Both the position numbers and the translations under genes were made by a program. Source: JBNKLG01 sp050292235 (GTDB lineage Bacteria > Pseudomonadota > Gammaproteobacteria > Chromatiales > Chromatiaceae). Taken from it: DNA of 58,646 nt. The stretch is taken from the NCBI GenBank assembly GCA_050292235.1, contig JBNKLG010000006.1:1-58646 (forward strand), written 5' to 3'. Shown here piece after piece: positions 9,364 through 18,046 of this stretch. The notes below the pieces were generated by a model that searched no databases, was not told where the DNA came from, and was given only the letters and a program-made list of their open reading frames with translations. Position 1 is the first letter of the stretch. Each line of letters starts with the position of its first letter.

Positions 9364-9404
9364 CCACTCACCGGACAGGTCAGCGGAAAGGATCTCCTGC
9401 TGGC

Positions 9405-10064
9405 CTAGCCCAGACTCAAGAGTCCCCAAACGATCGCTACTGCCAGTCCAAAGACGGGGATGGCCCAGATAGAGCGATTATGGATGCCTGCAGCCTGCTC
9501 CTCTGTCAGCACTTTCTTGCCATGGAGCATAGGCAGTACCAAATTCTCTTTCTTGACCAGCTGATAATAGAGGACGGCACTGAGGTGAAGCCCCACCAGG
9601 ACCATGAGGATATTGAAATTGGCCTCGTGAAGAGCCGTCATCAGTTGGCTGGTTTCTTCTCCAACCAGATCGAACCAGGGACCTTCAAACAGTACTTCAT
9701 GAGAACTGCCAAATCCCAACAATCCTTGCGTCAACAAATCCAGCAAAAGGATCATGACCATCCAGCCACCCGCTGGGTTATGGCCGACATAGGTGTTGTG
9801 CTCTCCTCGCCACAAGCCCTTGAAATACAGGATGACCTGGCCAGGGCCTGTGACGAAGCTGGAGAACCGGCTATAGCTCCCCCCTACAAGCCCCCAGATG
9901 AGTCGAAAAATCACCAATATCAGTAAGGCATATCCTAACTGCGCATGGCGATCTGCCAGACCCCACTCTGCGGTTAGCCACAGCGAGATTACACAGAAAA
10001 CCAGAAGCCAATGGAACAGGCGAACAGGTAATTCCCAAACCTTGGCTTGGCGCATCATGTTCAT
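9405..10064 (-). CDS. Cytochrome b561-type membrane protein
   Basis: The 219-residue protein has four main hydrophobic segments and the paired histidines of the bacterial b561/Ni-hydrogenase cytochrome b fold: RLFHWLL near residue 18, HAQLGYALL in segment 2, and HEAN...VGLHLSAVLYY in the later segments. It is expected to anchor two b haems and shuttle electrons between quinol and a periplasmic partner. Cytochrome c', encoded next door in the opposite direction, is a possible partner but this is inference from proximity. AAGG lies 8 bases upstream of the first ATG; ATGs at codons 3 and 4 are alternatives. Confidence 0.88.
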   Translation of the reverse strand: MNMMRQAKVWELPVRLFHWLLVFCVISLWLTAEWGLADRHAQLGYALLILVIFRLIWGLVGGSYSRFSSFVTGPGQVILYFKGLWRGEHNTYVGHNPAGGWMVMILLLDLLTQGLLGFGSSHEVLFEGPWFDLVGEETSQLMTALHEANFNILMVLVGLHLSAVLYYQLVKKENLVLPMLHGKKVLTEEQAAGIHNRSIWAIPVFGLAVAIVWGLLSLG

Positions 10065-10097
10065 CGGTTGCCTTAGATGAAGGCTCTGTGATTGGCG

Positions 10098-10388
10098 TTA
10101 TAAAATTTTGGTGATTTTACAGGCCACGTCATAGTGGTCTTCGTTCTTCTCACACCGAACTGCCTCTGCCTCAGCATGCAAAGCTGGTGTAATGGTATTT
10201 TTGGGTTCGATGGTGATATCCAGGATTTCGCCAGTGCCAATGGCTTCAGCAACCTGAAGCAACATGCCTGTTGCGCTGAGATCACACACGGTACATTCGG
10301 AAAAGCTGTGCTCAGCTGGTCGGCGGTATTTTCCTTCCGCCTGTACCGCCATCCGATGATGGTCTCGCTTGTTATCAGTGGCAATCAT
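10098..10388 (-). CDS. PilZ-domain protein (c-di-GMP binding)
   Basis: A 96-residue stand-alone PilZ domain. The c-di-GMP signature is present: RDHHR (R8-xxx-R12) near the N-terminus and DLSATG (D36xSxxG41). Such proteins relay c-di-GMP to motility, polysaccharide or virulence machinery through partners. Two long direct repeats upstream (10425 and 10456) may be operator sites for this gene. The gene lies 33 bases upstream of the b561 gene on the same strand, so the two may be co-transcribed. A diguanylate cyclase gene at 19807 could supply the ligand. Confidence 0.88.
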   Translation of the reverse strand: MIATDNKRDHHRMAVQAEGKYRRPAEHSFSECTVCDLSATGMLLQVAEAIGTGEILDITIEPKNTITPALHAEAEAVRCEKNEDHYDVACKITKIL

Positions 10389-10424
10389 TGGGGTCTCCTG
10401 CTGTCATCAGCGTCTGGGCCATCT

Positions 10425-10471
10425 CCACTAGATATGGTGCATCAATAAACAACAACCACTAGATATTGTGG
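10425..10471. repeat. Two direct repeats, 31 bp apart, upstream of PilZ gene
   Basis: CCACTAGATATGGTG at 10425-10439 and CCACTAGATATTGTGG at 10456-10471 share 14 of 15 bases and are followed by similar tails (CATCAAT, CATCAGT). Each is itself an imperfect palindrome (CCAC...GTGG). The 31-bp spacing is three helical turns, so two bound proteins would face the same side of the DNA. Confidence 0.6.
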
Positions 10472-10547
10472 CATCAGTGGAGAATAAGCCAGTAATCAGC
10501 TTTTGGCAAGTCCTTGTGAAGCAAGAAGTTATTTTTACGAATGAGTC

Positions 10548-11024
10548 TCAATTCAATCGGTGCTGGCCATCATCAACCATCGCATCATTGGGCGTCGCGT
10601 CCCGCACCTCATGGATGTTGACCCGTACCCTCAGCGCCTTTCCAGCCAAGGGATGATTGCCATCCACGGTGAGTTGTCCATTTTCGATTTTGGTGACATA
10701 GAAACTTTTGACATCACCTGCTTCATTTTGCATCTGAATTTCTGCCCCCAATTGCCGGAACTCAGGTGGAACGTTATCCAGATCATCAGTGAAAGTCAGG
10801 TTGGGGTCCCATGCGCCGAAACCCTCTTCAACTGAGACATCAAATTCAACTTCATCACCAGCATTTTTGCCTCGAATAGCCGCATCCATACCACCAATGA
10901 GAACCATGTCTCCACCATAGATATAGCTGACTGGCAGATCATTCTGCTCCAACAGATTGCCCTGAAGATCACGAATGGCATAAGTCAGAGTGACGTATTT
11001 ACCTGGTTGAATTGTCTCGGCCAT
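10548..11024 (-). CDS. FKBP-type peptidyl-prolyl isomerase, SlyD-like
   Basis: The 158-residue protein has the SlyD arrangement: an FKBP half with YAIRDLQGNLLEQ and a flap-inserted IF domain (EEGFGAWDPNLTFTDDLDNVPPEFRQLGAEIQMQ...), then TVDGNHPLAGKALRVRVNIHEVRDAT. It is expected to be a cytoplasmic prolyl isomerase and chaperone. The histidine- and cysteine-rich metal-binding tail of E. coli SlyD is absent; the C-terminus is short and ends DDGQHRLN. It lies downstream of the atp operon terminator on the same strand and therefore probably has its own promoter, since a strong terminator separates it from atpC. Confidence 0.9.
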   Translation of the reverse strand: MAETIQPGKYVTLTYAIRDLQGNLLEQNDLPVSYIYGGDMVLIGGMDAAIRGKNAGDEVEFDVSVEEGFGAWDPNLTFTDDLDNVPPEFRQLGAEIQMQNEAGDVKSFYVTKIENGQLTVDGNHPLAGKALRVRVNIHEVRDATPNDAMVDDGQHRLN

Positions 11025-11037
11025 GGAATTCCTCGCT

Positions 11038-11065
11038 AAAAAAACGGCGGGTCAAGGCCCGCCGC
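11038..11065 (-). terminator. Intrinsic terminator of the atp operon
   Basis: On the minus strand, 40 bases after atpC, a 7-bp GC stem (CGGCGGG with CCCGCCG, 11045-11051/11058-11064) is followed by seven T residues (11044-11038). This is a textbook intrinsic terminator and lies directly ahead of the slyD-like gene. Confidence 0.9.
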
Positions 11066-11104
11066 ATATCAGATTGAGCTAAATCAAACAACGATCAGAC
11101 TGGT

Positions 11105-11524
11105 TTATCGATTCCTTTTGCGCAATTTCTGCAGAATCTGCAGTTGCGCTGCTGCTTCAGCCAATTCGGCCTGGGCCTTGGCATGTTCAAACTTGTCAGA
11201 ACGATCCGCCAACATTTTCTCCGCCCGCTGTTTAGCAGCTAATGCTGCACTTTCATCCAGGTCCGGGGCACGGATCGCAGTATCCGCCAGCACGGTAACG
11301 GTGTGTGGCTGAACTTCAAGCATGCCACCGGAGACAAAAATATGTTCGATCTCATCGCCATTCTGAACCCGCACATCCCCGGCCTTGAGCCGCGCAATAA
11401 GAGGGGCATGGCGTGGAGCGATACCGACTTCACCCATTTCAGCGGGGGCGAAAACCATCTCTGCACGGCCAGAGTGAATAGCGCCTTCAGCGCTGACGAT
11501 ATCCACATGTAGGGTCATTGCCAT
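11105..11524 (-). CDS. atpC: ATP synthase epsilon subunit
   Basis: The 139-residue protein has the N-terminal beta-sandwich (MTLHVDIVSAEGAIHSG, MGEVGIAPRHAPLIARLKAGDVRV, FVSGGMLEVQPHTVTVLADTAIRA) and the C-terminal alpha-helical hairpin rich in Ala, Lys and Glu. It forms part of the central stalk of the F1 sector and inhibits ATP hydrolysis. It is the last gene of the operon, 12 bases after atpD, and is followed by the intrinsic terminator at 11038-11065. The ATG two codons later (M3) is an alternative start. Confidence 0.97.
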   Translation of the reverse strand: MAMTLHVDIVSAEGAIHSGRAEMVFAPAEMGEVGIAPRHAPLIARLKAGDVRVQNGDEIEHIFVSGGMLEVQPHTVTVLADTAIRAPDLDESAALAAKQRAEKMLADRSDKFEHAKAQAELAEAAAQLQILQKLRKRNR

Positions 11525-11536
11525 GATGCTGACTCC

Positions 11537-12907
11537 TTAAGAGGCTCGTTTAGCCACGTCCTCGATGCTACCAGCCATGTAGAAAGCCTGCTCGGGGAGG
11601 TGGTCGTATTCGCCTTCCAGGATGGCCTTAAAGCCAGCGATGGTCTCTTTGAGACTGACATATTTACCGGCAGCGCCAGTGAACACCTCAGCCACAAAGA
11701 AGGGCTGGGACAGGAAGCGCTGGATCTTACGAGCACGGGCCACTGTCAGTTTGTCTTCTTCGGACAGCTCATCCATACCCAGGATGGCGATGATGTCCTT
11801 GAGTTCCTTATAGCGTTGCAGTACGCCCTGCACGCCACGGGCCACACTATAGTGCTCTTGTCCGACCACATGTGGGTCGAGGATTCGGGAGGTGGAGTCC
11901 AGAGGATCTACCGCCGGATAGATACCCAGTTCTGCGATTTGACGCGAAAGCACCAAGGTCGCATCCAAGTGGGCAAAGGTGGTCGCCGGAGAAGGGTCGG
12001 TCAAGTCATCCGCAGGCACATAAACGGCCTGGAACGAGGTGATAGAGCCGGTCTTGGTGGAGGTGATACGTTCTTGAAGCACACCCATCTCTTCTGCCAG
12101 CGTCGGCTGATAACCCACAGCAGATGGCATACGGCCCAGCAGGGCTGATACCTCAGTTCCCGCCAGGGTGTAACGGTAGATGTTATCCACAAACATGAGG
12201 ACGTCGCGACCCTCATCTCGGAAATGCTCCGCCATGGTCAACCCAGTCAAAGCAACACGGAGACGGTTGCCAGGAGGCTCATTCATCTGACCATAAACCA
12301 GGGCCACCTTATCGAGTACGCCACCTTCCTTCATTTCGTGGTAGAAGTCGTTACCTTCACGGGTACGTTCACCCACACCAGCAAACACAGAGAACCCGGA
12401 ATGCTCCACAGCGATGTTTCGAATCAGTTCCATCAGGGTTACTGTCTTACCCACACCAGCGCCACCGAAGAGACCAATCTTACCGCCCTTGGCGATGGGC
12501 ATGATCAGGTCAATAACCTTGATGCCGGTTTCCAGGATCTCAGTCGTAGCAGCCTGTTCTTCAAAACTCGGCGGTGTACGATGGATCGGCAGTTGGATTT
12601 CTGCCCCAATCTCGCCCTTTTCATCGACGGGTCGTCCTAGAACGTCCATGATGCGCCCCAGGGTCTTTTGCCCAACAGGTACTTTGATCGGCTCTCCACT
12701 ATTGGCGACGGACAGGCCGCGCTTGAGCCCATCGGTGGAACCCATGGCGATGCTACGTACTACGCCGTCACCCAGTTGCTGCTGAACTTCCAGCACCAAA
12801 TCGACTTCTTCGACATTAAGCGCATCATAGACCTTGGGAATCTGATCGCGGGGGAATTCGACGTCGACCACGGCGCCGATGACTTCGACAATTTTACCGG
12901 AGCTCAT
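11537..12907 (-). CDS. atpD: ATP synthase F1 beta subunit
   Basis: Starting at the ATG at 12907 (MSSGKIVEVIGAVVDVEF) gives 456 residues, the usual length; an in-frame extension upstream to 12967 has no family support and would overlap the end of atpG. The protein shows Walker A GGAGVGKT, the DELSEEDK motif and the ALLGRMPSAVGYQPTLAEEMG stretch. It carries the three catalytic nucleotide sites of F1. It lies 34 bases after atpG. Confidence 0.97.
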   Translation of the reverse strand: MSSGKIVEVIGAVVDVEFPRDQIPKVYDALNVEEVDLVLEVQQQLGDGVVRSIAMGSTDGLKRGLSVANSGEPIKVPVGQKTLGRIMDVLGRPVDEKGEIGAEIQLPIHRTPPSFEEQAATTEILETGIKVIDLIMPIAKGGKIGLFGGAGVGKTVTLMELIRNIAVEHSGFSVFAGVGERTREGNDFYHEMKEGGVLDKVALVYGQMNEPPGNRLRVALTGLTMAEHFRDEGRDVLMFVDNIYRYTLAGTEVSALLGRMPSAVGYQPTLAEEMGVLQERITSTKTGSITSFQAVYVPADDLTDPSPATTFAHLDATLVLSRQIAELGIYPAVDPLDSTSRILDPHVVGQEHYSVARGVQGVLQRYKELKDIIAILGMDELSEEDKLTVARARKIQRFLSQPFFVAEVFTGAAGKYVSLKETIAGFKAILEGEYDHLPEQAFYMAGSIEDVAKRAS

Positions 12908-12941
12908 TGTTGCTTCTCTCGTTAAAAGTAATTCTTTAGCC

Positions 12942-13802
12942 TCAGACAGCAGCTGCACCGCCGACAATTTCAGCGATTTCCTGAGTAATGGCTGCCTGTC
13001 TGGCCTTGTTGTAAATCAACTGCAATTCTTTGATTAGACTACCCGCATTATCGGTTGCGGACTTCATGGCAACCATACGCGCAGACTGTTCACAAGCTGC
13101 ATTTTCCACCACACCCTGATAGACCTGGGCCTCGATATAGCGCACCAGTAACTCTTCCAGGATATCGCTGGCCTCAGGCTCATAGAGGTAATCCCAGTGA
13201 TGGCGGAGCTCATCGTCTTTCTCAGCCTTCAACGGCAACAGCTGGTGAATCACCGGCTTTTGCGTCATGGTGTTAACAAATTCGTTATGGGCGAGATAGA
13301 TGGCATCCAGCTTCTCTTCCTTATAGGTATCCAAAAAGACCTTGATGGTGCCAATCAGCTCGCTGATTTGTGGGCGATCACCTAACTGACAAATGTGGGA
13401 AACAACATTACCGCCGAAACGTTGGAAGAAATTCAACGCCTTGGAACCGATGGTACAGAAATCCACCTCCAGCCCCTGACCATGTTTTTCGCCAACATCC
13501 TTCACCAGGGCACGGAACAGATTACTGTTTAAGCCACCACAAAGCCCACGATCTGAAGAGACCACGATATAGCCGATCCGACGTGGCTCGCGCGCCTTCA
13601 TAAAGGCATGCACATACTCTGGATGCGCCTGGGACAAATGCCCAATCACCGCGCGAATCTTATCGTCGTAGGGACGGGAATCGCGCATGCGATCTTCAGC
13701 TTTACGCATCTTTGAAGCCGCCACCATTTGCATGGCACTGGTGATCTTTTGCGTATTCTTGATCGACGCGATCTGGGTACGTATCTCTTTTGCGCCAGCC
13801 AT
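12942..13802 (-). CDS. atpG: ATP synthase F1 gamma subunit
   Basis: The 286-residue protein begins MAGAKEIRTQIASIKNTQKIT and ends SLIKELQLIYNKARQAAITQEIAEIVGGA, the two conserved helices of the rotating coiled-coil central shaft. SDRGLCGGLN is also present. It couples proton-driven rotation of the c-ring to catalysis in beta. It sits between atpA (16 bases upstream) and atpD in the standard order. Confidence 0.97.
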   Translation of the reverse strand: MAGAKEIRTQIASIKNTQKITSAMQMVAASKMRKAEDRMRDSRPYDDKIRAVIGHLSQAHPEYVHAFMKAREPRRIGYIVVSSDRGLCGGLNSNLFRALVKDVGEKHGQGLEVDFCTIGSKALNFFQRFGGNVVSHICQLGDRPQISELIGTIKVFLDTYKEEKLDAIYLAHNEFVNTMTQKPVIHQLLPLKAEKDDELRHHWDYLYEPEASDILEELLVRYIEAQVYQGVVENAACEQSARMVAMKSATDNAGSLIKELQLIYNKARQAAITQEIAEIVGGAAAV

Positions 13803-13818
13803 CTGCGATTCCTAGAAC

Positions 13819-15360
13819 TTACCAAGTACTGTTGGATTTAAAAGACTTGACCGCCTCATGCATGGCATTGATGGTCTCGTCAGTCAGTGCGCCGGTCTCA
13901 TTGATCTGATCCAACAGATCGGCATTATTGCTCTTCACATAGGCCTGCAGTGCAGCCTCGAAATCCACCACCTTGTTGGTATCCACATCATCCAGATAAC
14001 CTTCGTTGGCGGTAAACAGCGAAAAGGCCATCTCAGCCACACTCATGGGTGCAAACTGAGCCTGCTTCATCAGTTCGGTGACGCGCTGACCGCGTTCCAA
14101 CTGGTTGCGAGTCGCCTCATCCAGATCGGAAGCAAACTGAGAGAAAGCCGCCAATTCGCGATATTGAGCCAGAGCCAGACGTACACCGCCACCCAGTTTC
14201 TTGATGACTTTGGTCTGGGCCGAACCACCCACACGCGAAACCGAGAGACCAGCGTTGATGGCCGGGCGAATACCGGCATTGAAGAGACTGGTTTCTAGGA
14301 AAATCTGACCATCGGTGATGGAAATCACATTGGTTGGTACGAAAGCAGAGACATCACCGGCCTGAGTTTCAATAATGGGCAGAGCGGTGAGTGAACCGGT
14401 TTTACCTTTGACTTTGCCACCAGTCAGCTTTTCCACATGCTCTTCGTTGATGCGGGCCGCGCGTTCCAACAGACGTGAATGCAGGTAGAACACATCACCC
14501 GGATAGGCCTCACGGCCCGGCGGACGACGCAGCAACAGAGAGACCTGACGATAGGCCCAGGCCTGTTTGGTCAGATCATCGTAAATGATGAGGGCGTCTT
14601 CACCCTTATCGCGGAAGTATTCGCCCATGGTGCAGCCAGCATAGGGGGCCAGAAACTGCATAGCCGCAGAGTCAGAAGCGCCGGCGGACACGATAATGGT
14701 GTGCTCCATAGCGCCATGCTCTTCCAATTTGCGCATGACCTGGCTGACAGTGGAGTTCTTTTGCCCCACAGCGACATAGATACACTTAATACCAGTGCCT
14801 TTCTGATTGATGATGGTATCGATAGCCACTGCGCTCTTGCCAGTTTGGCGGTCACCGATGATCAGCTCACGCTGACCCCGACCAATCGGCACCATGGCGT
14901 CGATGGCCTTAATGCCAGTCTGCAGCGGCTGGTCTACCGACTTACGGCTGATGACCCCTGGGGCCACTTTTTCAATGGGAGAGGTGGCCTCTGCCTTGAT
15001 CGGTCCTTTGCCATCCAGGGGATTACCCAAAGCATCGACCACACGGCCCAGCAGGCCCTCGCCAACCGGTACTTCCAACAGGCGACCGGTGCACTTCACC
15101 GAGTCCCCTTCGGACAGATGTTTATATTCACCCAGAATAACGGCACCAACCGAGTCGCGTTCCAGGTTCAGAGCCAAGCCGTAGGTATCGTCGGGAAACT
15201 CCAGCATCTCATAGGACATGGCAGACTCCAGTCCGTGAATGCGGCAGATACCATCGGTCAGACTAACAATGGTGCCCTCGGTCTGGGCCTCTGTTTTGAG
15301 ATCGAACTTTTCGATCCGGTTTTTAATCAGTTCACTGATTTCTGAAGGGTTGAGTTGCAT
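13819..15360 (-). CDS. atpA: ATP synthase F1 alpha subunit
   Basis: The 513-residue protein begins MQLNPSEISELIKNRIEKF and has Walker A GDRQTGKSA, SLLLRRPPGREAYPGDVFYLHSRLLERAA split over the usual position, and the VSRVGGSAQ motif. It forms the non-catalytic nucleotide-binding subunits alternating with beta. Length equals the family norm. It lies 13 bases after atpH. Confidence 0.97.
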   Translation of the reverse strand: MQLNPSEISELIKNRIEKFDLKTEAQTEGTIVSLTDGICRIHGLESAMSYEMLEFPDDTYGLALNLERDSVGAVILGEYKHLSEGDSVKCTGRLLEVPVGEGLLGRVVDALGNPLDGKGPIKAEATSPIEKVAPGVISRKSVDQPLQTGIKAIDAMVPIGRGQRELIIGDRQTGKSAVAIDTIINQKGTGIKCIYVAVGQKNSTVSQVMRKLEEHGAMEHTIIVSAGASDSAAMQFLAPYAGCTMGEYFRDKGEDALIIYDDLTKQAWAYRQVSLLLRRPPGREAYPGDVFYLHSRLLERAARINEEHVEKLTGGKVKGKTGSLTALPIIETQAGDVSAFVPTNVISITDGQIFLETSLFNAGIRPAINAGLSVSRVGGSAQTKVIKKLGGGVRLALAQYRELAAFSQFASDLDEATRNQLERGQRVTELMKQAQFAPMSVAEMAFSLFTANEGYLDDVDTNKVVDFEAALQAYVKSNNADLLDQINETGALTDETINAMHEAVKSFKSNSTW

Positions 15361-15373
15361 GCTGGCTTCTCAC

Positions 15374-15913
15374 TTAAAGTCGAAATTCGGAGGCAAGGCG
15401 GTTGAGTTTGTTGCGCAGGGAGCCATCAATGATGAGGTCTCCAGCGCGAATACGTACCCCGCCAATCAGTGCAGGGTCTTTTTCAGCGGTGATGTTCACT
15501 TCCTTGCCCAACTTGGCCTTGAGTAATTCGGCCAGTTGTTTGGTTTGTTTTTCATCGACGGCGTAAGCTGACTGAATATGCACGTCAATACGGCCCTCTT
15601 CCGCCTGTTTGCGATCTTCGAAGGCCGAGGCAATCTCAGACACCAGGCCAAGACGCCCATTCTCGACCAGAATACGAATCAGGTTCTGAACCGGCTCATC
15701 CGCCTGTTTCCCCATCAGGTCGATCAAAAGATCCACCCGTTGGGCCTTGCTCGTGGCGGGGCTATCAAGAAAGGCATCGAGCTGCGAATCAGTGGTCAGC
15801 GCCTTCAACAGGGCCAGGCTGCTCGACCAAAAATCCAGCCGCCGCTGATCCTTGGCAAAGGCATAGGCCGCCTCTGCATAGGGTCGGGCAATGGTAATGT
15901 TTTCAACAGACAT
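15374..15913 (-). CDS. atpH: ATP synthase delta subunit
   Basis: The 179-residue protein begins MSVENITIARPYAEAAYAFA, the conserved N-terminal helix that binds the top of F1 alpha, and ends in the signature ADLIIDGSLRNKLNRLASEFRL-type segment (GGVRIRAGDLIIDGS). It links F1 to the peripheral b stalk. It follows atpF by 8 bases. Confidence 0.96.
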   Translation of the reverse strand: MSVENITIARPYAEAAYAFAKDQRRLDFWSSSLALLKALTTDSQLDAFLDSPATSKAQRVDLLIDLMGKQADEPVQNLIRILVENGRLGLVSEIASAFEDRKQAEEGRIDVHIQSAYAVDEKQTKQLAELLKAKLGKEVNITAEKDPALIGGVRIRAGDLIIDGSLRNKLNRLASEFRL

Positions 15914-15921
15914 AGGTCGGC

Positions 15922-16392
15922 CTAGATTTCTGTCGCCAGCTTATCGATAAGCGTTTGGTGTGACTGGGCATTGATCTCTTTTTCCAAGATCTTCTCTACC
16001 CCTTGAACCACCAAAGCACCCAGCTGTTCGCGCAGCTGTTCACGCGCCCGATTGGCCTCCTGCTGAATCTCAGCGTTAGCCGCCGTGATTAGGCGTTCAC
16101 CCTCTTGATGGGCACTCTCTTTGGCCTCATCGACGATCTCACTGGCTCGTTTTTGTGCCTGAGAAAGAATGTCACTCGCCTGTTGCTTGGCCTCATGAAT
16201 CACCTCTTTGGCGCGTTCCTGGGCCAACGCCTGTTCATGCTTGCCACGCTCGGCCGCAGCCAGCCCCTCGGCAATCTTGGCCTTGCGATCTTCCAGCGCC
16301 TTCATGATCGGCGGCCAGACAAAGCGCATGGTAAACCAGACGAAGAAGACAAAGGCCAGGGTTTGCCCCAGCAATGTCGCATTAATGTTCAT
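15922..16392 (-). CDS. atpF: ATP synthase Fo subunit b
   Basis: The 156-residue protein has a single N-terminal membrane helix (TLLGQTLAFVFFVWFTMRFVWPPI) followed by a long Ala/Glu/Lys/Gln-rich coiled coil. It makes the peripheral stator stalk that holds F1 against rotation. It has E. coli-like length and a typical KALEDRKAKIAEGLAAAERG start to the soluble part. Confidence 0.96.
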   Translation of the reverse strand: MNINATLLGQTLAFVFFVWFTMRFVWPPIMKALEDRKAKIAEGLAAAERGKHEQALAQERAKEVIHEAKQQASDILSQAQKRASEIVDEAKESAHQEGERLITAANAEIQQEANRAREQLREQLGALVVQGVEKILEKEINAQSHQTLIDKLATEI

Positions 16393-16446
16393 TGGATCAC
16401 CTCAACCCATGACGAAATATGATCTTAATGAGGAAGTGTTCCGCAA

Positions 16447-16677
16447 TCAGGCAACGGCAAACATCACATACATGGCCAGACCCACTGCGATCATGGGCAC
16501 GGCGTCAACCAGACCCATGACGACGAAGAACTGGGTACGCAGCACAGGAATAAGTTCCGGTTGGCGTGCCGCGCCATCCAGAAACTTACTGCCCAGGATA
16601 CCGATACCGACGGCAGCGCCAAGGGCACCAAATCCCATCATGACAGCTGCTGCGATGAACAAAATTGCTTGTTCCAT
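16447..16677 (-). CDS. atpE: ATP synthase Fo subunit c
   Basis: The 76-residue proteolipid has two membrane helices joined by the polar loop ARQPE. The ion-carrying carboxylate is an aspartate in GLVDAVPMIAVG, as in proton-translocating enzymes; I see no sodium-type Gln/Glu/Ser set. The subunits form the rotating c-ring. Usual position between atpB and atpF. Confidence 0.97.
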   Translation of the reverse strand: MEQAILFIAAAVMMGFGALGAAVGIGILGSKFLDGAARQPELIPVLRTQFFVVMGLVDAVPMIAVGLAMYVMFAVA

Positions 16678-16714
16678 GATTATCTCCCGTTGAGTTAGTT
16701 AAATAATGAAAAGG

Positions 16715-17569
16715 TTAATGGTGTTCCTGATGCGCCATGTCCAGATAGACAATGGTCAGCGTCATGAAAATAAAGGCCTGCAGGGTAATCACCAGGATAT
16801 GGAAAATCGCCCAAGCAACCTGTAATACTGCCGCGAAGGCACCAGTAGCCAGAGAGGCGCCATACATCAAGGCGATCAGGATAAAGATCATTTCCCCTGC
16901 GTACATGTTGCCAAAGAGTCGCAGAGAGAGAGAAACCGGTTTGGCGATCAGGGCCACGCCTTCAAGAATCAAGTTGGCAGGCAAGAACCATTTGCCCAGT
17001 GGCTGCAGGGTCAGCTCTGCGGTAAAGCCGCCAATCCCTTTGATTTTGACGCTGTAATAGAGAATAAGAACAAAGACACCAAAGGCCAAACCAAAAGTGA
17101 TGTTGGGATCGGTGGAGGGCACTACCTTCTGGTAATGCAGCAGTCCCAGGGCGTGGTCACCCATTAAGAAGGGGATCCAATCAACGGGAATCAGATCCAT
17201 CAGGTTCATCAGAAAGACCCAGACAAAGATGGTCAGCGCCAGTGGGGCGATCAGAGGATTACGTCCTGAAAAAGAACCGCGAACGGAATCATCGATAAAT
17301 TCGATGATGGTCTCAACAAAATTTTGCAGTCCATCGGGAACACCAGCGGTAGCCGTCTTTGCTGCTTTATGGAAAAAATAAACGAAAACAGCGCCCAGCA
17401 AAATGGACCAAAACAGGGAATCCAGATGGAATGCCCAGAAGCCCATCGAGGCTGCTTCTTCAGCATTATGGGCGATACCCCAACCCTCCTCGGGCACATA
17501 GCCAAAGGTCAGGTTGGTGAGATGATGTTTGATGTACCCCGATGAGGTAAGTGCTTCTTCCGCAGCCAT
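16715..17569 (-). CDS. atpB: ATP synthase Fo subunit a
   Basis: The start at the ATG at 17569 (MAAEEALTSSGYIKHHLTN) gives 284 residues and begins 5 bases after the atpI stop codon; an upstream in-frame ATG at 17620 would lie inside atpI. The protein has five to six membrane segments, the essential arginine in SLSLRLFGNMYAGE and the late GlnAla-rich segment ITLQAFIFMTLTIVYL. It forms the proton half-channels facing the c-ring. Confidence 0.95.
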   Translation of the reverse strand: MAAEEALTSSGYIKHHLTNLTFGYVPEEGWGIAHNAEEAASMGFWAFHLDSLFWSILLGAVFVYFFHKAAKTATAGVPDGLQNFVETIIEFIDDSVRGSFSGRNPLIAPLALTIFVWVFLMNLMDLIPVDWIPFLMGDHALGLLHYQKVVPSTDPNITFGLAFGVFVLILYYSVKIKGIGGFTAELTLQPLGKWFLPANLILEGVALIAKPVSLSLRLFGNMYAGEMIFILIALMYGASLATGAFAAVLQVAWAIFHILVITLQAFIFMTLTIVYLDMAHQEHH

Positions 17570-17573
17570 AGTG

Positions 17574-17960
17574 TCAGCTCTGGTTTGTCGCCTGCTTTCT
17601 GGTTGATCCTGAGCCCACAAAGGCCAAGAAATAAATTACGATAAAGCCGAGGAAGGTCGGCAAAGGTGGTAGCCAGGGTATTCCCTTAAATGCCAAGGCA
17701 AAAAGCGCGCCCACCAATATCAGTTTCGACACTTCAGCCATCACCATGTTAGCCAAAACCGCACCTGGCTGTTGTGCCCGGTAGGGTCGAAAAAAACGCA
17801 ACAGGGGGTAGGTGCTGGCCACCAAAGCGATCAAGCATCCTGTCAACATCCCGAAAAACGTCCCAGTTCCCCAGATCAGCGCCAAACCCAACAGTAGTAA
17901 CATTACTGGTAATTGTCGCTGTAACTGCCCCCGCAAAAGGCATAACCCCATTACGGCCAC
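17574..17960 (-). CDS. atpI: ATP synthase accessory protein I
   Basis: The 128-residue protein has four hydrophobic segments and lies first in the operon, as AtpI does. The family is poorly conserved and helps c-ring assembly or Mg2+ supply in some species; position is the main evidence. The first possible start is a GTG at 17960; an ATG lies at 17951. The predicted transcription start (near 17969) leaves at most about 18 bases of leader, so the ATG seems the more likely start and the message is nearly leaderless. Confidence 0.85.
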   Translation of the reverse strand: MAVMGLCLLRGQLQRQLPVMLLLLGLALIWGTGTFFGMLTGCLIALVASTYPLLRFFRPYRAQQPGAVLANMVMAEVSKLILVGALFALAFKGIPWLPPLPTFLGFIVIYFLAFVGSGSTRKQATNQS

Positions 17961-17975
17961 GCCAAAAGCCCGGCA

Positions 17976-18004
17976 AGTATAAGCGGGTGCCCATATAAGG
18001 TCAA
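17976..18004 (-). promoter_or_regulatory. Sigma-70 promoter of the atp operon
   Basis: On the minus strand TTGACC (18004-17999) and TATACT (17981-17976) are separated by exactly 17 bases. Each hexamer has one mismatch to consensus. It lies between parB and atpI, which separates the ATP synthase operon from parAB transcription. Confidence 0.75.
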
Positions 18005-18046
18005 ACTATAGCGGGATATAAAAGACACACGGATCCCTGCTCAACG

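Noticed and set aside
12908..12967. N-terminal extension of AtpD
   Set aside because: The 20 extra codons have no family match and overlap the end of atpG.
17570..17620. N-terminal extension of AtpB
   Set aside because: Lies inside atpI in another frame; family length and start fit 17569.
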